From the NCBI GenBank assembly GCA_013350335.1, contig CM023534.1, forward strand, positions 18,867,302 through 18,931,301: a stretch of 64,000 nt of DNA, read 5' to 3'. A program made the translations under genes and the position numbers. Positions within the stretch are counted from its first letter, which is position 1. The number at the start of each line of letters is the position of its first letter. Below are positions 10,461 through 22,469 of the stretch, piece by piece. The stretch comes from Chimonanthus salicifolius (Eukaryota; Streptophyta; Magnoliopsida; Laurales; Calycanthaceae). The notes beneath the pieces are model-generated. The model searched no databases. It saw only the letters and a list, made by a program, of their open reading frames with translations, and was not told the origin of the DNA.

Positions 10461-12009
10461 CGAGGCATGTTCCAAGGAACCCAGTTTTTAATGTCAAGTC
10501 TTGGTTGATTAATGATGCATGTGTTAGATCCTAGGTTTCCATGTGATGTTTATATCCATTTAATAATTTAAAAGTATACTAACCCTTCTTCTCTTATTAC
10601 TATAGTGTATTACTATTGTATTCACTTCCAGGTCGACACTATTTGTCGGACACTGAGTGACTTCACTTTCAGGCTAACGCTATATCTGTCGGGCACTGAG
10701 TGACCTCTAGGCCTAATTCAATATGTCAATCTTGTTATATCCAGAAGATAGTACGAGAAGTGACCTGAGCATCTAGATCTAACTCAATACGTCAATTTGG
10801 TAATGCCCAGAAGACAATATGAGATTTGGTCTGAGCACCTTATTATTATTATATTGTAGATTATTGTAACTTAAAATAGGTTAGAAACCAAGTAGGAGAC
10901 TCAGTTTTGTTTACCTTGGAGATTTTTGGAAAAACAGTATGGTTTTGAAATACTACTTATATGTATTCCTTTGCGTGCTATCTATGTTGATAATTATTGA
11001 TTGCACACTTGTTTGCATGTTGACAGAGACTTCGAGACTACACAATTTCGGTGAGGGGACTTAACGTTGCAGTAGGTGTAAATTAGGTTTAATAAAATGG
11101 ATCTTGAGCAATGAGTGATTTCAAGTTTTGATGAACCCACTCATGTGCCCAGACATGATGCACTGTTGTAAGAAGTGCTTATGATGATTATAAATGTTTA
11201 TGATGTTGATCATATGTGTTTAAATACTGCTTCCACATGCCCTTAACTATTGAACCAATATCGGTCATGTGTGTGAGATGGTTTATGTCTACTGGACTAG
11301 GAGTGTCGACAGTTGCTGACTTGGTGAGTTTTAGTATCGGCCATGTGAGGGCCAGAGATGTACTTGCAAGGATGTATTTTGACCGTGTCGAGACTTAATA
11401 CAATGGTCTCAGCATAGTATATAGGTGTTAGGCGGATGACGGCAGTAATGGAATGATGTTGAGAATTTATTATCAAGCATGAGATATCATATTGCAAATG
11501 TTGATTATTTAACTAACCTGATGTTTCATTAGACTGTATTATTATATTTCCTTCACTGGGATAGTTAGCTCACACCACTCACATTTCAAGAGATGTGCCC
11601 GAGGAGGAGAACCCGTCCTTATGAAGGTTAGGATGGATAAACAGCTGCGTTGCCTTGGGATTCCCACTGAGAGGAATTCCGTTATCTTTTTGTCTTTTGG
11701 TTCCTTGAACTATTTGTTTTTGTAAAGTACCGTGTGTGGTACTTAGTTTGTATTGATGTTATGTATTAAATCACTATATATTCCGTAGCTACTCTGATTG
11801 TGATATAATAATAGTTCATTTATGGAATTATGTGTTAGTGTTCGTGTTGTGGATAGACTTATGGTATGTGTTTGAGTCCACATGTTGAGATCATGTGTGA
11901 CCTTTGGACCTAACCGTTGATCCGGTCCAGTTAGAATTCTTGAGTTTAGTTTCAAAAAAAAAATCAGTGATGTTCCAGGCCCACTTTTGGGTCGTGGCGT
12001 TACATTGTT

Positions 12010-12660
12010 ATCCTAAGGGTTTTTACCTAAAGATATAAAGGTAATTTTGATGATAACAAAGTATTGATATATGATACTAATGCTTCCAATGATGTAAAAT
12101 TATAAGACAGATTTCAAGATAATGCTCCTCCTATGCTCAAAGTCAAGATCAAGATCAAGATCTCCATATGAAGAGCATATCTAAGTGAAGTAATCAACGA
12201 TAATTTCTCAAAGAAGAGAAGAGCAAAGAAAACAAGAGTCTATCATGTTGAGTATTATGTCTTGTGTCTCTTGTATGTAAATCAAGTTCTATTTTAAATT
12301 CTTTGAGATGTAATTTATGTGAGTCTAAGTGGTCTTTGTCACGAAATTGACCAAGTGGAAAATTGCTAGCCATAGTTAAATTTGTATTTCCAAGTGTTGT
12401 CAATTTCAGTGTCAGTGTCAGTTTGTGGTTTGTGGTTTGGGTCTTTACCTTGCCCCTGGAAGATCGTCAACATGATATCAAGTGAAGACCAGAAACAGTG
12501 ACTGTGGAAGGCAGATCAACAACAAATGGAGTATGAGTTAAAGGCTAACTAAGTCAGGTAAACTGGACATAGGTAGACCTAGAAGACCTAGACTTTAGGA
12601 TATGCCATAGAATCTATGGCTTAAAACTTGGTAGAACTTAATTGGATTTCTAAGTTAGTG
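12010..12660. repeat. Continuation of the older repeat interrupted by LTR A
   Basis: This resumes the element broken at 8782. A phrase near TTGTCAATTTCAGTG at 12398 recalls 2540-2590 and 8715. The stretch with paired AGACCTAG phrases at 12565-12600 is a reverse-strand relative of 8490-8530. No gene is seen. Confidence 0.4.
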
Positions 12661-13040
12661 AGAATCTACTCTGTCTTTGAAAGCTCTTTATATCTATCAA
12701 ATGTGCTCAAATATTAGTAAAATCTTTATGATTAAATTGAGCATTGAAATAACTTTCCAAAACAGTCTAAGTTCACCCAAATCCAAGTTGTGTAACTCAA
12801 GTTATGAGCATTTTAGTAAAAGAATGTAAACAAGGCAAAGCATAGAGATGTTTAGGCTGATTGAATCTGCCCTCACTTGAATGAGTTATTTGAAGTACCA
12901 AATGAACTCCAATTTTGATGAAATTTCTTTTTCTTTTCTTTTTCTTTATAGATTATTCAAATTCCCTTCCTATGAGCACAAGAAATCGAGCTACATAGTT
13001 CAAGCTATGATCGTTTTAATAAAGAATTATAAAATTGCCA
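12660..13040 (-). repeat. Two degenerate units, inverted relative to 7869-8480
   Basis: On the minus strand the phrase CTCATAACTTGAGTTACACA (near 12815) and AGCTTGAACTATGTAGCTC (near 13000) start units aligned with those at 7905-8480, including the shared AAAGATTTTACTAATAT. Without the LTR insertion, the two sets form an inverted repeat around a spacer of under 1 kb. Confidence 0.6.
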
Positions 13041-13536
13041 ACTTCAAATCCAACTAAAGTTAGAAAATAGACGACTGAAAGTATGAAGACAGTGTATTAG
13101 TGTATTTCAACATCTGATAAGATAGGATGTTTGAAATTTGAAAAACGGACAATAAAAAATTGCACAGACATAATATTTCAGTCTCTAATAATATAAGACG
13201 ATCGAAACATGAAAATAGCCGTCCGAAATATGTTCTAGAAATATTTAGGACAATGAAAACTTAGTTTCGGTTGATCGAAAATCAAGACAACTAAGGCCTG
13301 TCTTGAGTATAGATGGTGTAAGCCGTCGCGTAGGACATCTCCATACGTAAACTCCTTAATTTATTAATCATAAAGGATTCTTAAAATCTCACCCCACTTC
13401 TTTAATAATTAGTTTCTTGCTCCCACGGGTATAGATATTACAAATTTACATCGATGGTCTAGTAATTGAAGTTTCTAGAATCATGCATGCATCCACGGTC
13501 AACAATAACGTTTAATGTCCTGCCCAATTTATATGG
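13040..13536. other. No gene recognised
   Basis: AT-rich sequence. Some GATCGAAA-type palindromic phrases lie near 13200-13290. No ORF, terminal repeat or RNA gene could be supported. Confidence 0.4.
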
Positions 13537-13730
13537 TAGTAAGCTGACTCAGCGTCTAGTCTATGGTCTAGTCTAGTTATTAGAAACCTGTTCAGAGGTG
13601 GGATTAAGTAGTAAGCTGACTCAGCGTCTAGTCTATGGTCCAAATTAAATAATAATTTTTAAGATTAGAAAGTAGTAGCTGACTCAGCGTCTAGTGTATG
13701 GTCCAAATTAAATAATAATTTTTAAGATTA
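13537..13730 (+). repeat. Tandem repeat, 3 units of about 60-75 bp
   Basis: The phrase GCTGACTCAGCGTCTAGT occurs at about 13543, 13616 and 13679. In the second and third units it is followed by the same AT-rich tail (TATGGTCCAAATTAAATAAT and onward). The core contains TGACTCA, an AP-1/GCN4-type half palindrome. No function can be assigned. Confidence 0.75.
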
Positions 13731-14105
13731 TCATATCTAATTGTTTAAGTTGTACAGAAAGAATGAAAAGATACCATGTTGACTTCCATCAGTTTTATTT
13801 ATGTTCACAGCTTCTGATTGTGATTTAAAGACTCATGATCATCTTGACCCCGTTGTGAGCACCATCCGGGCTATCTTCCCCATTCCTCTCACTTCTTTAT
13901 CTTTTGCTGAGTTTAAATTCGTTGCTAAGAATTACGTCTCTCCTTGATTTAAAAATCTACTTATAATTGGCTTTCTTTTGATTAGTTGATTTTTAAATAT
14001 TAAAAAATCAATTTTTATTTTCAACCTTTCAAACACAGCTATTTGTGTGTATTTATTTCACCTCTGTGGGTCCCACAAGGCTTGAGGCAGTACTGTCACT
14101 TAGGA
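13731..14105. other. No gene recognised
   Basis: AT-rich intergenic sequence without convincing ORF or repeat boundary. Confidence 0.4.
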
Positions 14106-14106
14106 T

Positions 14107-14764
14107 TAGCGTTGCAATTCGGATTAGGTGGGTCAAATTCTTTAAAATTCAACTCAATCCGAATTGATATATATAGTACCTGATCTGATCCAAATTTTCA
14201 ACCCGAATTTCACAACTCGAATCAATCCGAATTCTGACTCGACCCAAATTCTTAACTCATTTTAACCTAACTTTAACCGAATTAGGTCGGATGAAGTCAG
14301 ATTAACTTGTAAAATCCTCAACATAATCCGACCCGAATTTTGTGCGGATTAACTTGGGTTGGGCTTATTATAAGTCCACATAAAAAAGTTTCACTTTGAG
14401 TTGATAGGTTGACCTGAGTTGAAGTAGGGCGTCTTTTTACATGAAAGTCAACGTATGATGTAAATGATAAAAGTATAAAATTGAGCTAAAATTATAAAAT
14501 ACATTTTTTAATTAATAGATCATATAATTTTTAGATCTATTTAATATTTAATTTATATTTTATATAATAATAAAAATCTATTTTTTGCCAAAAAGAAGCT
14601 CGAGTTTGAATAAACCTACATATGAATTTAGACTTGAAATTAGATGTAGGTCTTAGAAAGAAAATTTAGACTGGGCTGAGTTTGACTAATTCAAATTAAT
14701 CCTTAAAATTAGACCCCCAAGGTAGACCCAAAACTTGACTTGCATTGCCCGAGTTGCATCCCTA
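14107..14764. mobile_element. hAT-like non-autonomous element, probable
   Basis: The left end reads TAGCGTTGCAATTCGG, and the right end reads TAGGGATGCAACTCGG on the other strand. The flanking 8-mers ACTTAGGA (14098-14105) and ATTCAGGA (14765-14772) agree at 6 of 8 positions, as expected for an old 8-bp TSD. The interior is non-coding with repeated GACCCGAATT-like phrases. Short TAGGG-type termini and an 8-bp TSD suggest hAT. The decay makes this less certain than the Mutator-type elements. Confidence 0.5.
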
Positions 14765-14772
14765 ATTCAGGA

Positions 14773-15140
14773 GTGTCAACCTTTTGAATTTGTATTTATA
14801 TGATTTTTTTAACTCTCAACTCAAAAGCATTCATTTAAAAAGAAAATTAAAATTAAAACAATTTAATTATTAAATAGATTGAGATATTCAACCCAAAACT
14901 CAATTTTGCTCCCCAACTTGAGTGACACTAACATGAACCTAGCTAGAACTATGGGAGGGCTCAATTGACCCATTTTAAACCTGATAGTGTGAGAAAAAAC
15001 TGATCTCAAATTTAATTTGGCCTGTGCTAAATTTAATTTAATAGTTTTATTTGTGTAGTTTTATTTAACCATGTGTCTATGATATAAGTCAATTTTATCT
15101 CTGCATTAGGAAGCTATTGCCAAAGTTGTTATATAAAATT
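14773..15140. other. No gene recognised
   Basis: AT-rich sequence between the hAT-like element and the TRIM. No supported feature. Confidence 0.4.
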
Positions 15141-15145
15141 GTTAC

Positions 15146-15940
15146 TGTAACAGCCTAATCCGTGAACAGGGTTTAGGGTCCAACTCAGTGTGAAATTGTC
15201 CGCTCTAGGTCAAAAAACATAGCCCTCACGGTTTTACCTTTGGACCTGGCTCAATCCGGTACGCCCAAAATGCGTCACATGAGTTAAGGAGGGATAACCA
15301 CTTATAAACCCCATCTGCAAGTCCTCAACTTTCGATGTGGGACTCTCCAAAATTCCCACACTCACTCGCACTTGCTGCGCTTGTCGGATCCGACTGGCCC
15401 ACACTGCTGGTCCGACCGACAGGGCCCAGTTTCACTTGGATCGGCCCTTTTAGGGCATGGCCTCTAGTTCATGGGTCAGGATATCACAATCCACCCCCCT
15501 AAAGCCCATAGCCGCCCTCGGCTCGACCCAACGAACCCAGTGGAAGACAGTAAGTCCACACAGTCCAAGTGTAGAATCCGGAGCTCTGATACCAAATTTC
15601 TAACAACCCGACCCATGAACAGGGCTTAGGTCCAACTCAATGTGAAATTGTCTGTTCTAGGTCCAAAAACATAACCCTCGCGATTTTCTCTTTGGGCCTG
15701 GCCCAACCCGGTAGGCCCAAAACGTGTCTCATGAGTTAACGAGGGGCAACCACTTATAAACCCCATTCGGAAGTCCTCAACTTCCGATGTGGGACTCTCC
15801 AAAATTCCCACACGCACTCCCACTTGCTGGGCTTGTCAGATTCGACCGGCTCACATTGCTAGTTTGACCGACAGGGCCTAGTTTCACTTGGATCAGCCCT
15901 TCTAGTACCTGACCTTTGGCTCATGGGTCAGGATATTACA
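15146..15940 (-). mobile_element. TRIM-type miniature LTR retrotransposon, 795 bp
   Basis: Two direct repeats of about 343 bp (15146-15488 and 15599-15940) flank a 110-bp interior with no coding room. Next to the right repeat is GCTCTGATACCA (15583-15594), the complement of the usual initiator-Met tRNA primer-binding site, so the element reads on the minus strand. Flanking 5-mers are GTTAC and ATTAC, an old TSD with one change. The second repeat starts TCTAACA instead of TGTAACA. The phrase GATGTGGGACTC occurs in each repeat, as in the TRIM at 53784. It must rely on proteins from another element. Confidence 0.85.
15583..15594 (-). promoter_or_regulatory. Primer-binding site, initiator-Met type (TRIM)
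   Basis: TGGTATCAGAGC on the minus strand lies 4 nt from the right repeat. It is identical to the sites in the TRIM at 53784 and the chromovirus at 55205. Confidence 0.85.
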
Positions 15941-17739
15941 ATTACATAATAATTTGGGCGAAATATGTATAACTAACAAAAATGTCTATTTTCTTAAATA
16001 GGTGATGAAAGTAGGGATCGAAAATTTGGCCGACCCGAGATTTTCGAATCGAAATCTCGGCTGAGATTTTCTCTCTTCAATTTTTTTTTTTTGGAAATAT
16101 CAGTGGGTTTTTTTTGAAAAAATTCATTTAAGAAAAATAAAAAGGCTGCTTTTTAAAAAATAAAAATAACGGCCGATATTTATCGATATGAGCAAATATC
16201 GGCAGAGATCTCGACCATATCACTCGATTTCTTTTTTCTCTGATAGATACGCATAGTATCAGCTCAAATTTATACCCCTTGATGAAAGTAAAGATTCTAT
16301 CGTCCATCATACTATACAGGCTACCCATAACCCAGTTTGACCCAGTGTGAATTGACTGGTTCAATCATGTCGAATGTTCTTCCCACAGCAGATATGCACT
16401 GTCGTTCTAGATCATGCTTAGTTGAAACCATGGGCTACAATTTAGAGAATTTAAAAAAGAAATTAAGATGACGATTGGAAATTTCGCCATTGTCTAATTA
16501 AAAAAATCATAATGTCTTACTTGTTTCATATATCTGTTCCTATTGGATGGTCAGTGTTCCTTAGGAGAAATGATCCACCAGCGAACATTGATCAACATTT
16601 CATTTTGTGAAATACGTTTTTATTACATTTCTCAAAGCTAAGAATGTGGGATCACAATACTCTGCCAGGCCGGTATCTTTTGTCTTTTTATTCTTTCTCT
16701 ACTTTTATTTTTTACTTGGACGGTGGTCAAATAAATTTATTAAACGAGAAGTGGTTTAAATGGTGTTGTTCAACGGCTAATCACTCGAACGTGTTAGGTT
16801 TAAACTCCTATGACTTTATTTAGTGTGTCTTATAAAGACAGTGGGTATCACTCGTAAATATTTTAAGCTGTGATTTCCACATGTAAATTCAAAAAATAAA
16901 AACCTTAATTAATCTACAAGGGAAAAAGCAAACAATGCCAAATCTTAACCCTTTTTTTCTTCTCATTGTGTTCGTACATGGTACCGTACAATCACATTAA
17001 AAACATCTTCGTTTAATTTCATAAACACTCAATATCATTTTCTTAAATTATTTTCACAAAAATTCTAAAATTAAGATTATCTTAGAATAAAAAATTTAAA
17101 AATTAATAGAAATAATTCAAACTCTAAAAAACCGAAGTTAGAATGGACAAATACTTTTCATACATGAACAACTTACTTCAAAAATTTCTTAAAATAATAT
17201 TCAATCCCACATTCAAACATAAAAATAGTTGAAACTATAATTTTATTTTAAAAAAGATTTAAAAATTGTGTCCAGTCACAAAGACTCCTGAAATCTCACT
17301 CCACTTAGAGCCCTTGAGATTTTAAGGGATCACAGGGCCAGCCCTGGATACAACCCAATATGATACAGGCTGCTAAATGTCTGTATCAACTAATTTTATA
17401 ATTATACAAACAATAATACAATACATATTGACTTCGATCAAATCGATATTGGCTTTAATATATGGGCCGAATTTTTTAGCTCAGAAAGAAGCTATAATTT
17501 GGATGGAGCATTGCATACTGCTTTGTATGCATGCTCTCACCCAGTTCTTTTACAATCAACTTTCCTGTAATAATTTTATTTTATAACTTTTTTTGTAATC
17601 GTTAATAAATATTTAGCAATATTTAATTAAAAAATGACTAATTTTCATAAATGAAATAGTTACTTGTACTCTTGTGTGCATCATACTACCATGCACACCT
17701 AGGCCTACGCTCATTAAATGAAGTGAAGACAAGCCCATC
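15941..17739. other. No gene recognised; degenerate repeat at 16010-16330
   Basis: The part 16010-16240 has GAGATTTCGAATCGAAATCTCGG-like inverted phrases and T-runs that resemble a decayed transposon end. The remainder is AT-rich with no convincing ORF or boundary. Confidence 0.35.
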
Positions 17740-17893
17740 AGTCTACCAAAAATCATCTCAATTAAATTAATCAAACCATATTTTTTAAACTCTTAAAATT
17801 TTGATCTAATTGAAATTATTTTTTAATCTTTAAACTTTATGATCTTAAAAAATATGACTTGATTAATCTAATTAAAATAATTTTTGGTAGACT
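17740..17893. mobile_element. MITE-like inverted repeat, 154 bp
   Basis: Ends are AGTCTACCAAAAATCATCTC on the left and AGTCTACCAAAAATTATTTT on the other strand at the right. Pairing continues for about 48 bp per arm with few mismatches. No target duplication could be made out, so the superfamily is open. Confidence 0.6.
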
Positions 17894-20265
17894 ATATTTT
17901 CACTTGAAAGAACTTTCTAAGTGATCTATCACTATTAATACGACAACAAAAGTATACGAGTGATAAAACTCCTCCACTGTTTGTGTGACTATTCTTCCTC
18001 ATCCCCTAAAATGTTGCATTCAGTCTCATATATTCACTTTAAAATCCCTTCTTTTGACAGATAAAAACTATTGTCAAAACTTAGCTTCAATATGCCAACA
18101 GGTGAAGCCAAAGAACCACAATACCACTGTCGTACCGACTGAAGTTGTCTGCAGTGTCCAACGCCTTTTTAGACTAATTTATCAAACTAAATAAATCAAA
18201 CCTTTTTCAGACTCCAAGAAAACAGAGAAAAATGTCTAAAAGAACTGAAGCCAGGTGAATGTTCTTCAGTTTAGCACCTTGACCCAATTTATGTGTCCCT
18301 AGATATAGCCGAAACTTGGCCAGAAATCTGTCTGAACCCATCCTAAACAAACGGATTTGAATATATACCAGCCCGGCGGGATAAGCTCGGGCTTTACTCT
18401 TTTGCCCATTTACCTATTGAATCTAGGTGAATTTGTATACTGGACCACTTAGAACTGCTTCCTTCCGCTTCTAATTCACCTAGATTCAATTCCAATATTA
18501 TCTCTTCCAGCAGTATGTGCAAGTTGTGATAGGGTTCACGTTTGAATTAAAAGTAGCAGAATCTTAATTTTCAGAAAGCACCTTGTGCACCATGGTATTA
18601 CAAATTTTCTGGAAGCATTTTTTTGAGGCCCTCTAGCAATTGGATCCAATCCTGCTAATCAATGTAGCAATTGAATATGCTCCTTTCCACCAATCTACCG
18701 ACGAAACACATTAGTAGTGATCACAAACCCTTGCATCTAACCAAAGCTTTTGCAGACACAGCCTCTCATGTTCTTTGACCCCTGTTACACTCTTAACCAT
18801 TGCTTCAAATGGAGAACCAGTTATAGTTTCATGACAACGACTAAATTGAGCTAGTCCTTTATACTTGAAGAGATGATATGGTTGTCGCTTCGATTGGCAA
18901 CATAAGCAAGGCTCCTGTCATCCTGAACTCTGTGATGTTTGGTATTGGGTATATTGCCAGCTTGAATAGTCAAGTCCTGTGCTATGAACGGATAAGCAGG
19001 TCAAGAGTACATTGGTTACTTTAGTCAGAAAGGAGAGCACTCATCTTGGAGTAGGCATATGATTTTGCTGCTTTCTTTTGATTACAGCCCGAGATGCTTT
19101 CAATTCCAGCTAAATATCTTTCTTGAACAAAAGTTTTCAGCCCCTAGGAATATGAGCCAAATCAGGACCTGTGTACCTAAATTCCCATAATCTACATAAG
19201 GAGCTTAATCTCTTCAACTCTCTTCCTCTTTCCTTGAAGATTTATTTGTATCACTTTGTTCTTCCATTTTATCTAGATGATCATGGACCTGCTCTTTGAT
19301 CCCACATTATTAAAAAGACCTATTTGCTTCTCCAGGTGCATGGTCGCCTTCACATCAGCTCCTTGAGTACTTGATTCTGAAGATAAAGTAGGATACTGAT
19401 GCCCAGCTGCTATCATTGTCAGCTACCATATCAAACTCGTCAATTTCTCCTTGATTACAGTTTCCTTCCCTCTATTGAATCCCTTCATTTACCCATTGAT
19501 CATCAAATAAAACCTGCAACAGCATTTATGGTTAATCTCACTGGGAGCGGCAAAGTGTTCATGTTTTCTGCCATGAGCAGTTTTCTGCACCTCGAAACAA
19601 ACGTTGGACTGATCTGGTCACACCGACCTCAATACATGGCATTCATAAACTGTTTAATTTGATGGTTCTGCTTGAATGGGCTGACATTGACTGCACCGCC
19701 ATCTTTATCGTGTCCATGAGCATGAAACTAACTGGAAAGATCTGCAACGCCTGCTGCTATAACAGGACAAATTGGTGGAACAACTTGATCAAGTAGAAGG
19801 TGACATGGATCGAGTTGCAAATCTTCGTACACAGGAGGAGCACTACAGGTTCAGTTGGAGGATGTTGAGGACATCATCCTTGAGGAGGTAGAAATCTAGG
19901 TCCGTGGTTAGATAGATGAGGGAGAAGTTGAAAGATGTGGACTCCAAAGCTGTGGACTTGGAAGAGAAATTGGGGGATTAACAAAGAGCTGGACTGATGC
20001 GGTCCTTGTGTTTTTTTCTTTTCTTTTCTTTTTTTGTATTTTGTTCTACTTGTGGACTGGATAGTTTGATGAACCTGATGTAGGGGGTGTTGTTGCATTT
20101 TGTTGGGGGAAAGGCGTTCTCGCTTGATACTGAAACAATTCATAGAGAGTTTCCATTTGGCTGATTTTTACTTGTTAATTGTATAGACAGAAAAAAACAC
20201 TAGCAAGGAATCATAGAAAACAAGGCTTAAGAAGCTGCACATTTATGGGTTTGAGGATTCATTCA
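17894..20265. other. No gene recognised; long low-complexity intergenic stretch
   Basis: No ORF shows family similarity. A perfect 18-bp inverted repeat lies at 18416-18490. Around 19760-19960 short charged, possibly coiled-coil-like peptides appear in broken frames and could be a decayed retroelement or gene fragment, which I could not identify. Confidence 0.35.
18416..18490. repeat. Perfect 18-bp inverted repeat with 39-nt loop
   Basis: ATTGAATCTAGGTGAATT at 18416-18433 pairs exactly with its complement at 18473-18490. Pairing does not extend further out. Confidence 0.8.
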
Positions 20266-20269
20266 GCAT

Positions 20270-20680
20270 CAACCATTTTAAGATGAAAACAACTGTTTCG
20301 AACGCCCTCCAAAATCATAAACGGGCCATCCCACTTAGGCTCAAACTCGATGAAGGGAGCCCCCCTCTCACCTTTGAAATGTTTCTCAAGATCAGGCTGC
20401 AAATCCTTGGGATGACATGTTTATTATACACATGAGCTAACTGGTCCAGATAACCCTTCAAGTGGGTCACTGCGGCCTCCATTGGCTAAATGAGCCTGAG
20501 AATATTCCTGCATCAAGGAGTCAATATCAGACCTGAGAGACAGATGCAGTTCAAGAACTGAGATTTCCATTGGCAATACAACTTCTAACCCATAAACTAA
20601 GTGAACAAGAAAAATGAGAATGACAAATGGAAGCAAGGGAAGATAGAAGGGTGATTGAAGAAAGGCGATGTGGGTTTAAG
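20270..20680 (-). pseudogene. Ty3/gypsy integrase C-terminal remnant
   Basis: On the minus strand a broken frame reads LVYGLEVVLPMEIS, which fits the conserved integrase segment after the catalytic core in gypsy elements (LVYGMEAVLP-type). Downstream, in another frame, comes EFEPKWDGPFMI, the GPF/Y-like region near the integrase C-terminus. Frameshifts separate the two. No LTRs or upstream pol domains are visible nearby, so this is an isolated, decayed piece. The clade cannot be fixed from so little; it recalls the non-chromodomain (Tat-like) type. Confidence 0.6.
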
Positions 20681-21102
20681 AGATGGGAGGTAGGAGGTTG
20701 AGAAAGGAAGCAAAAAGGGAATTGTGATATATTCCATAACGAGGGATTAGTTCCCAAAACTGTTACAAACCAAATAGATTACAATATGCAATACAATCGA
20801 ACATTGTTGGACTCGTATAGAGGTAGAAGTAAGATCAAAGCCTGTGGGTCCTCTTGCAGATGTGTGGTTTCCTTCTCCAAAATATTTCAGAAGGGAGGAT
20901 ACCTGATGCATAGCAGATTCGCACTAATTTATTTATTTTATTTAGCTATCATGATTGTATTTGTTTATTCTATTTTTCTCTTATTAGATTAGTTGTTTAG
21001 AATTATTTGATTGAGTTTCTTATGTAAATTTGGGTTTAATTAAGGGTATTGGGGACATTTCTGTAATTTTAGTCATTTTCATTGAGTTTTATTATAAATA
21101 CT

Positions 21103-22430
21103 TGATGAACCAGGAAAAATGACAATTTTACTCCTGATATCTAGATTAGGTAGCTCTTGAATTTTGTTTAAATTGTTTTATTAATGGGATTTTCAAGCTC
21201 TGCAAGTAAGATTGGAAATGTCAGTGAAATAAAGCTAAAGCAGGCAGAACTTGATGCTGAAAGATGGAAATGATTCAGTGAATTGAGATGTGACAAAAAT
21301 TTGAGAAGTAATGGGAACTGCAGTGTCTTGTTTTGACAGCAGAGAAGATCATCTCAATGAAACGTTTGAAGTAGAAATGGAAGAGATTACGTGTCAAACC
21401 AAGTTGATATCAACTATAAGATGAGAGCTTTGGCACCACAAAGTACTGCCATTCATGGTTATGCCCTGTGGCAATCCAGATTATTTATAATTTTATATTT
21501 TGCATGATGCTGGGACTCAAAAGGACACTTTCACAAAAGATGAGGCAATTTCGACATGTCCAGCAAGCTTCAGTTCCTAATTTAGAGATGGATGTTGGTT
21601 TGCCTTCTAGTGATGAGGAATCAACATGCTGTTCATTGCTAAAGCTTCCCTCGGTGACTGAAGACATAAATTCTTCTTGTCTGTATATGGAAAGGAGTTG
21701 CATAATTTCCAACTACCACCCTCTCTGAAGAACAGTTGCAGCATATGACGATCTCACTCAAAGATTGAGGCTTTAGTTTTTGACCCAGTGTCAAGTGGTT
21801 TCTCAACTTCTCAGGTTCCCCTCTCAGATGAACAACTAGAATAAGTTCAGAGGTGGGATTAAAGATGTCATCAAATGCAAACCATCACAAGAAACCAGCC
21901 AGATCAAGAAGAATCTACCTTCCAAACAGCAGCGAGAACTGGCAGTGTGATGGGTCATTTTGGTTAGGTGGATGGACTGAGAAGGAGAAAACTTACAGTC
22001 ATGAACAGTACACTTCTCTGGGTTCTTGTCATTTGATTTTATGGTTTTTCACTTAATGTTTGTTCATTGTGCTGATTGATTGATTTTCAATATTCTTAAG
22101 ATTACATGTTTTGATTTAATTGTAGAATTGTCAATTTGAACATTGAATTTTGAGAAAGTCAAGAACCTTAATTTTCCAATCTAAGACTCTTTTTAAGAGT
22201 AGGTGGAGAATTTAGAATTGAGATTTTATGTTGAATTCTTTTAAGCCTAGGTTTATTTTGATTAATTCTTAATTGATGGAACTCATGTTTTTCTTAATTA
22301 GATTGATTATGAATGAAAACTTTGAATTAATGACCATTAATAAATGTGAGTTCCATGGGTCTAGGTTTGGATTTTATTCTTAAAATATGGAAAATTATGC
22401 CTCCTTAATTTTCTATCCAAGATTCCACTT

Positions 22431-22469
<39 letters not shown>

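Larger units (their letters stand above)
8783..12004 (+). mobile_element. Solo LTR, family A, copy 2, 3222 bp, TSD TTGTT
   Basis: It begins TGTAATACCCTGACCC and ends GGGTCGTGGCGTTACA. Exact 5-bp TSDs TTGTT lie at 8778-8782 and 12005-12009. This is the reference full-length plus-strand copy: U3 of about 790 bp, TATA box at 9570, CT-rich leader, donor-like site at 9749, palindrome array at 10070-10450, tandem duplications near 10620-10850, acceptor-like block at 11550-11595, and an A-tract near 11955. No primer-binding site or internal domain is present. Predicted peptides inside it are not conserved. Confidence 0.93.

Noticed and set aside
13589..13607. 18-bp phrase GTTCAGAGGTGGGATTAA shared with about 21846
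   Set aside because: The flanks differ completely and the length is compatible with chance or an old repeat trace.
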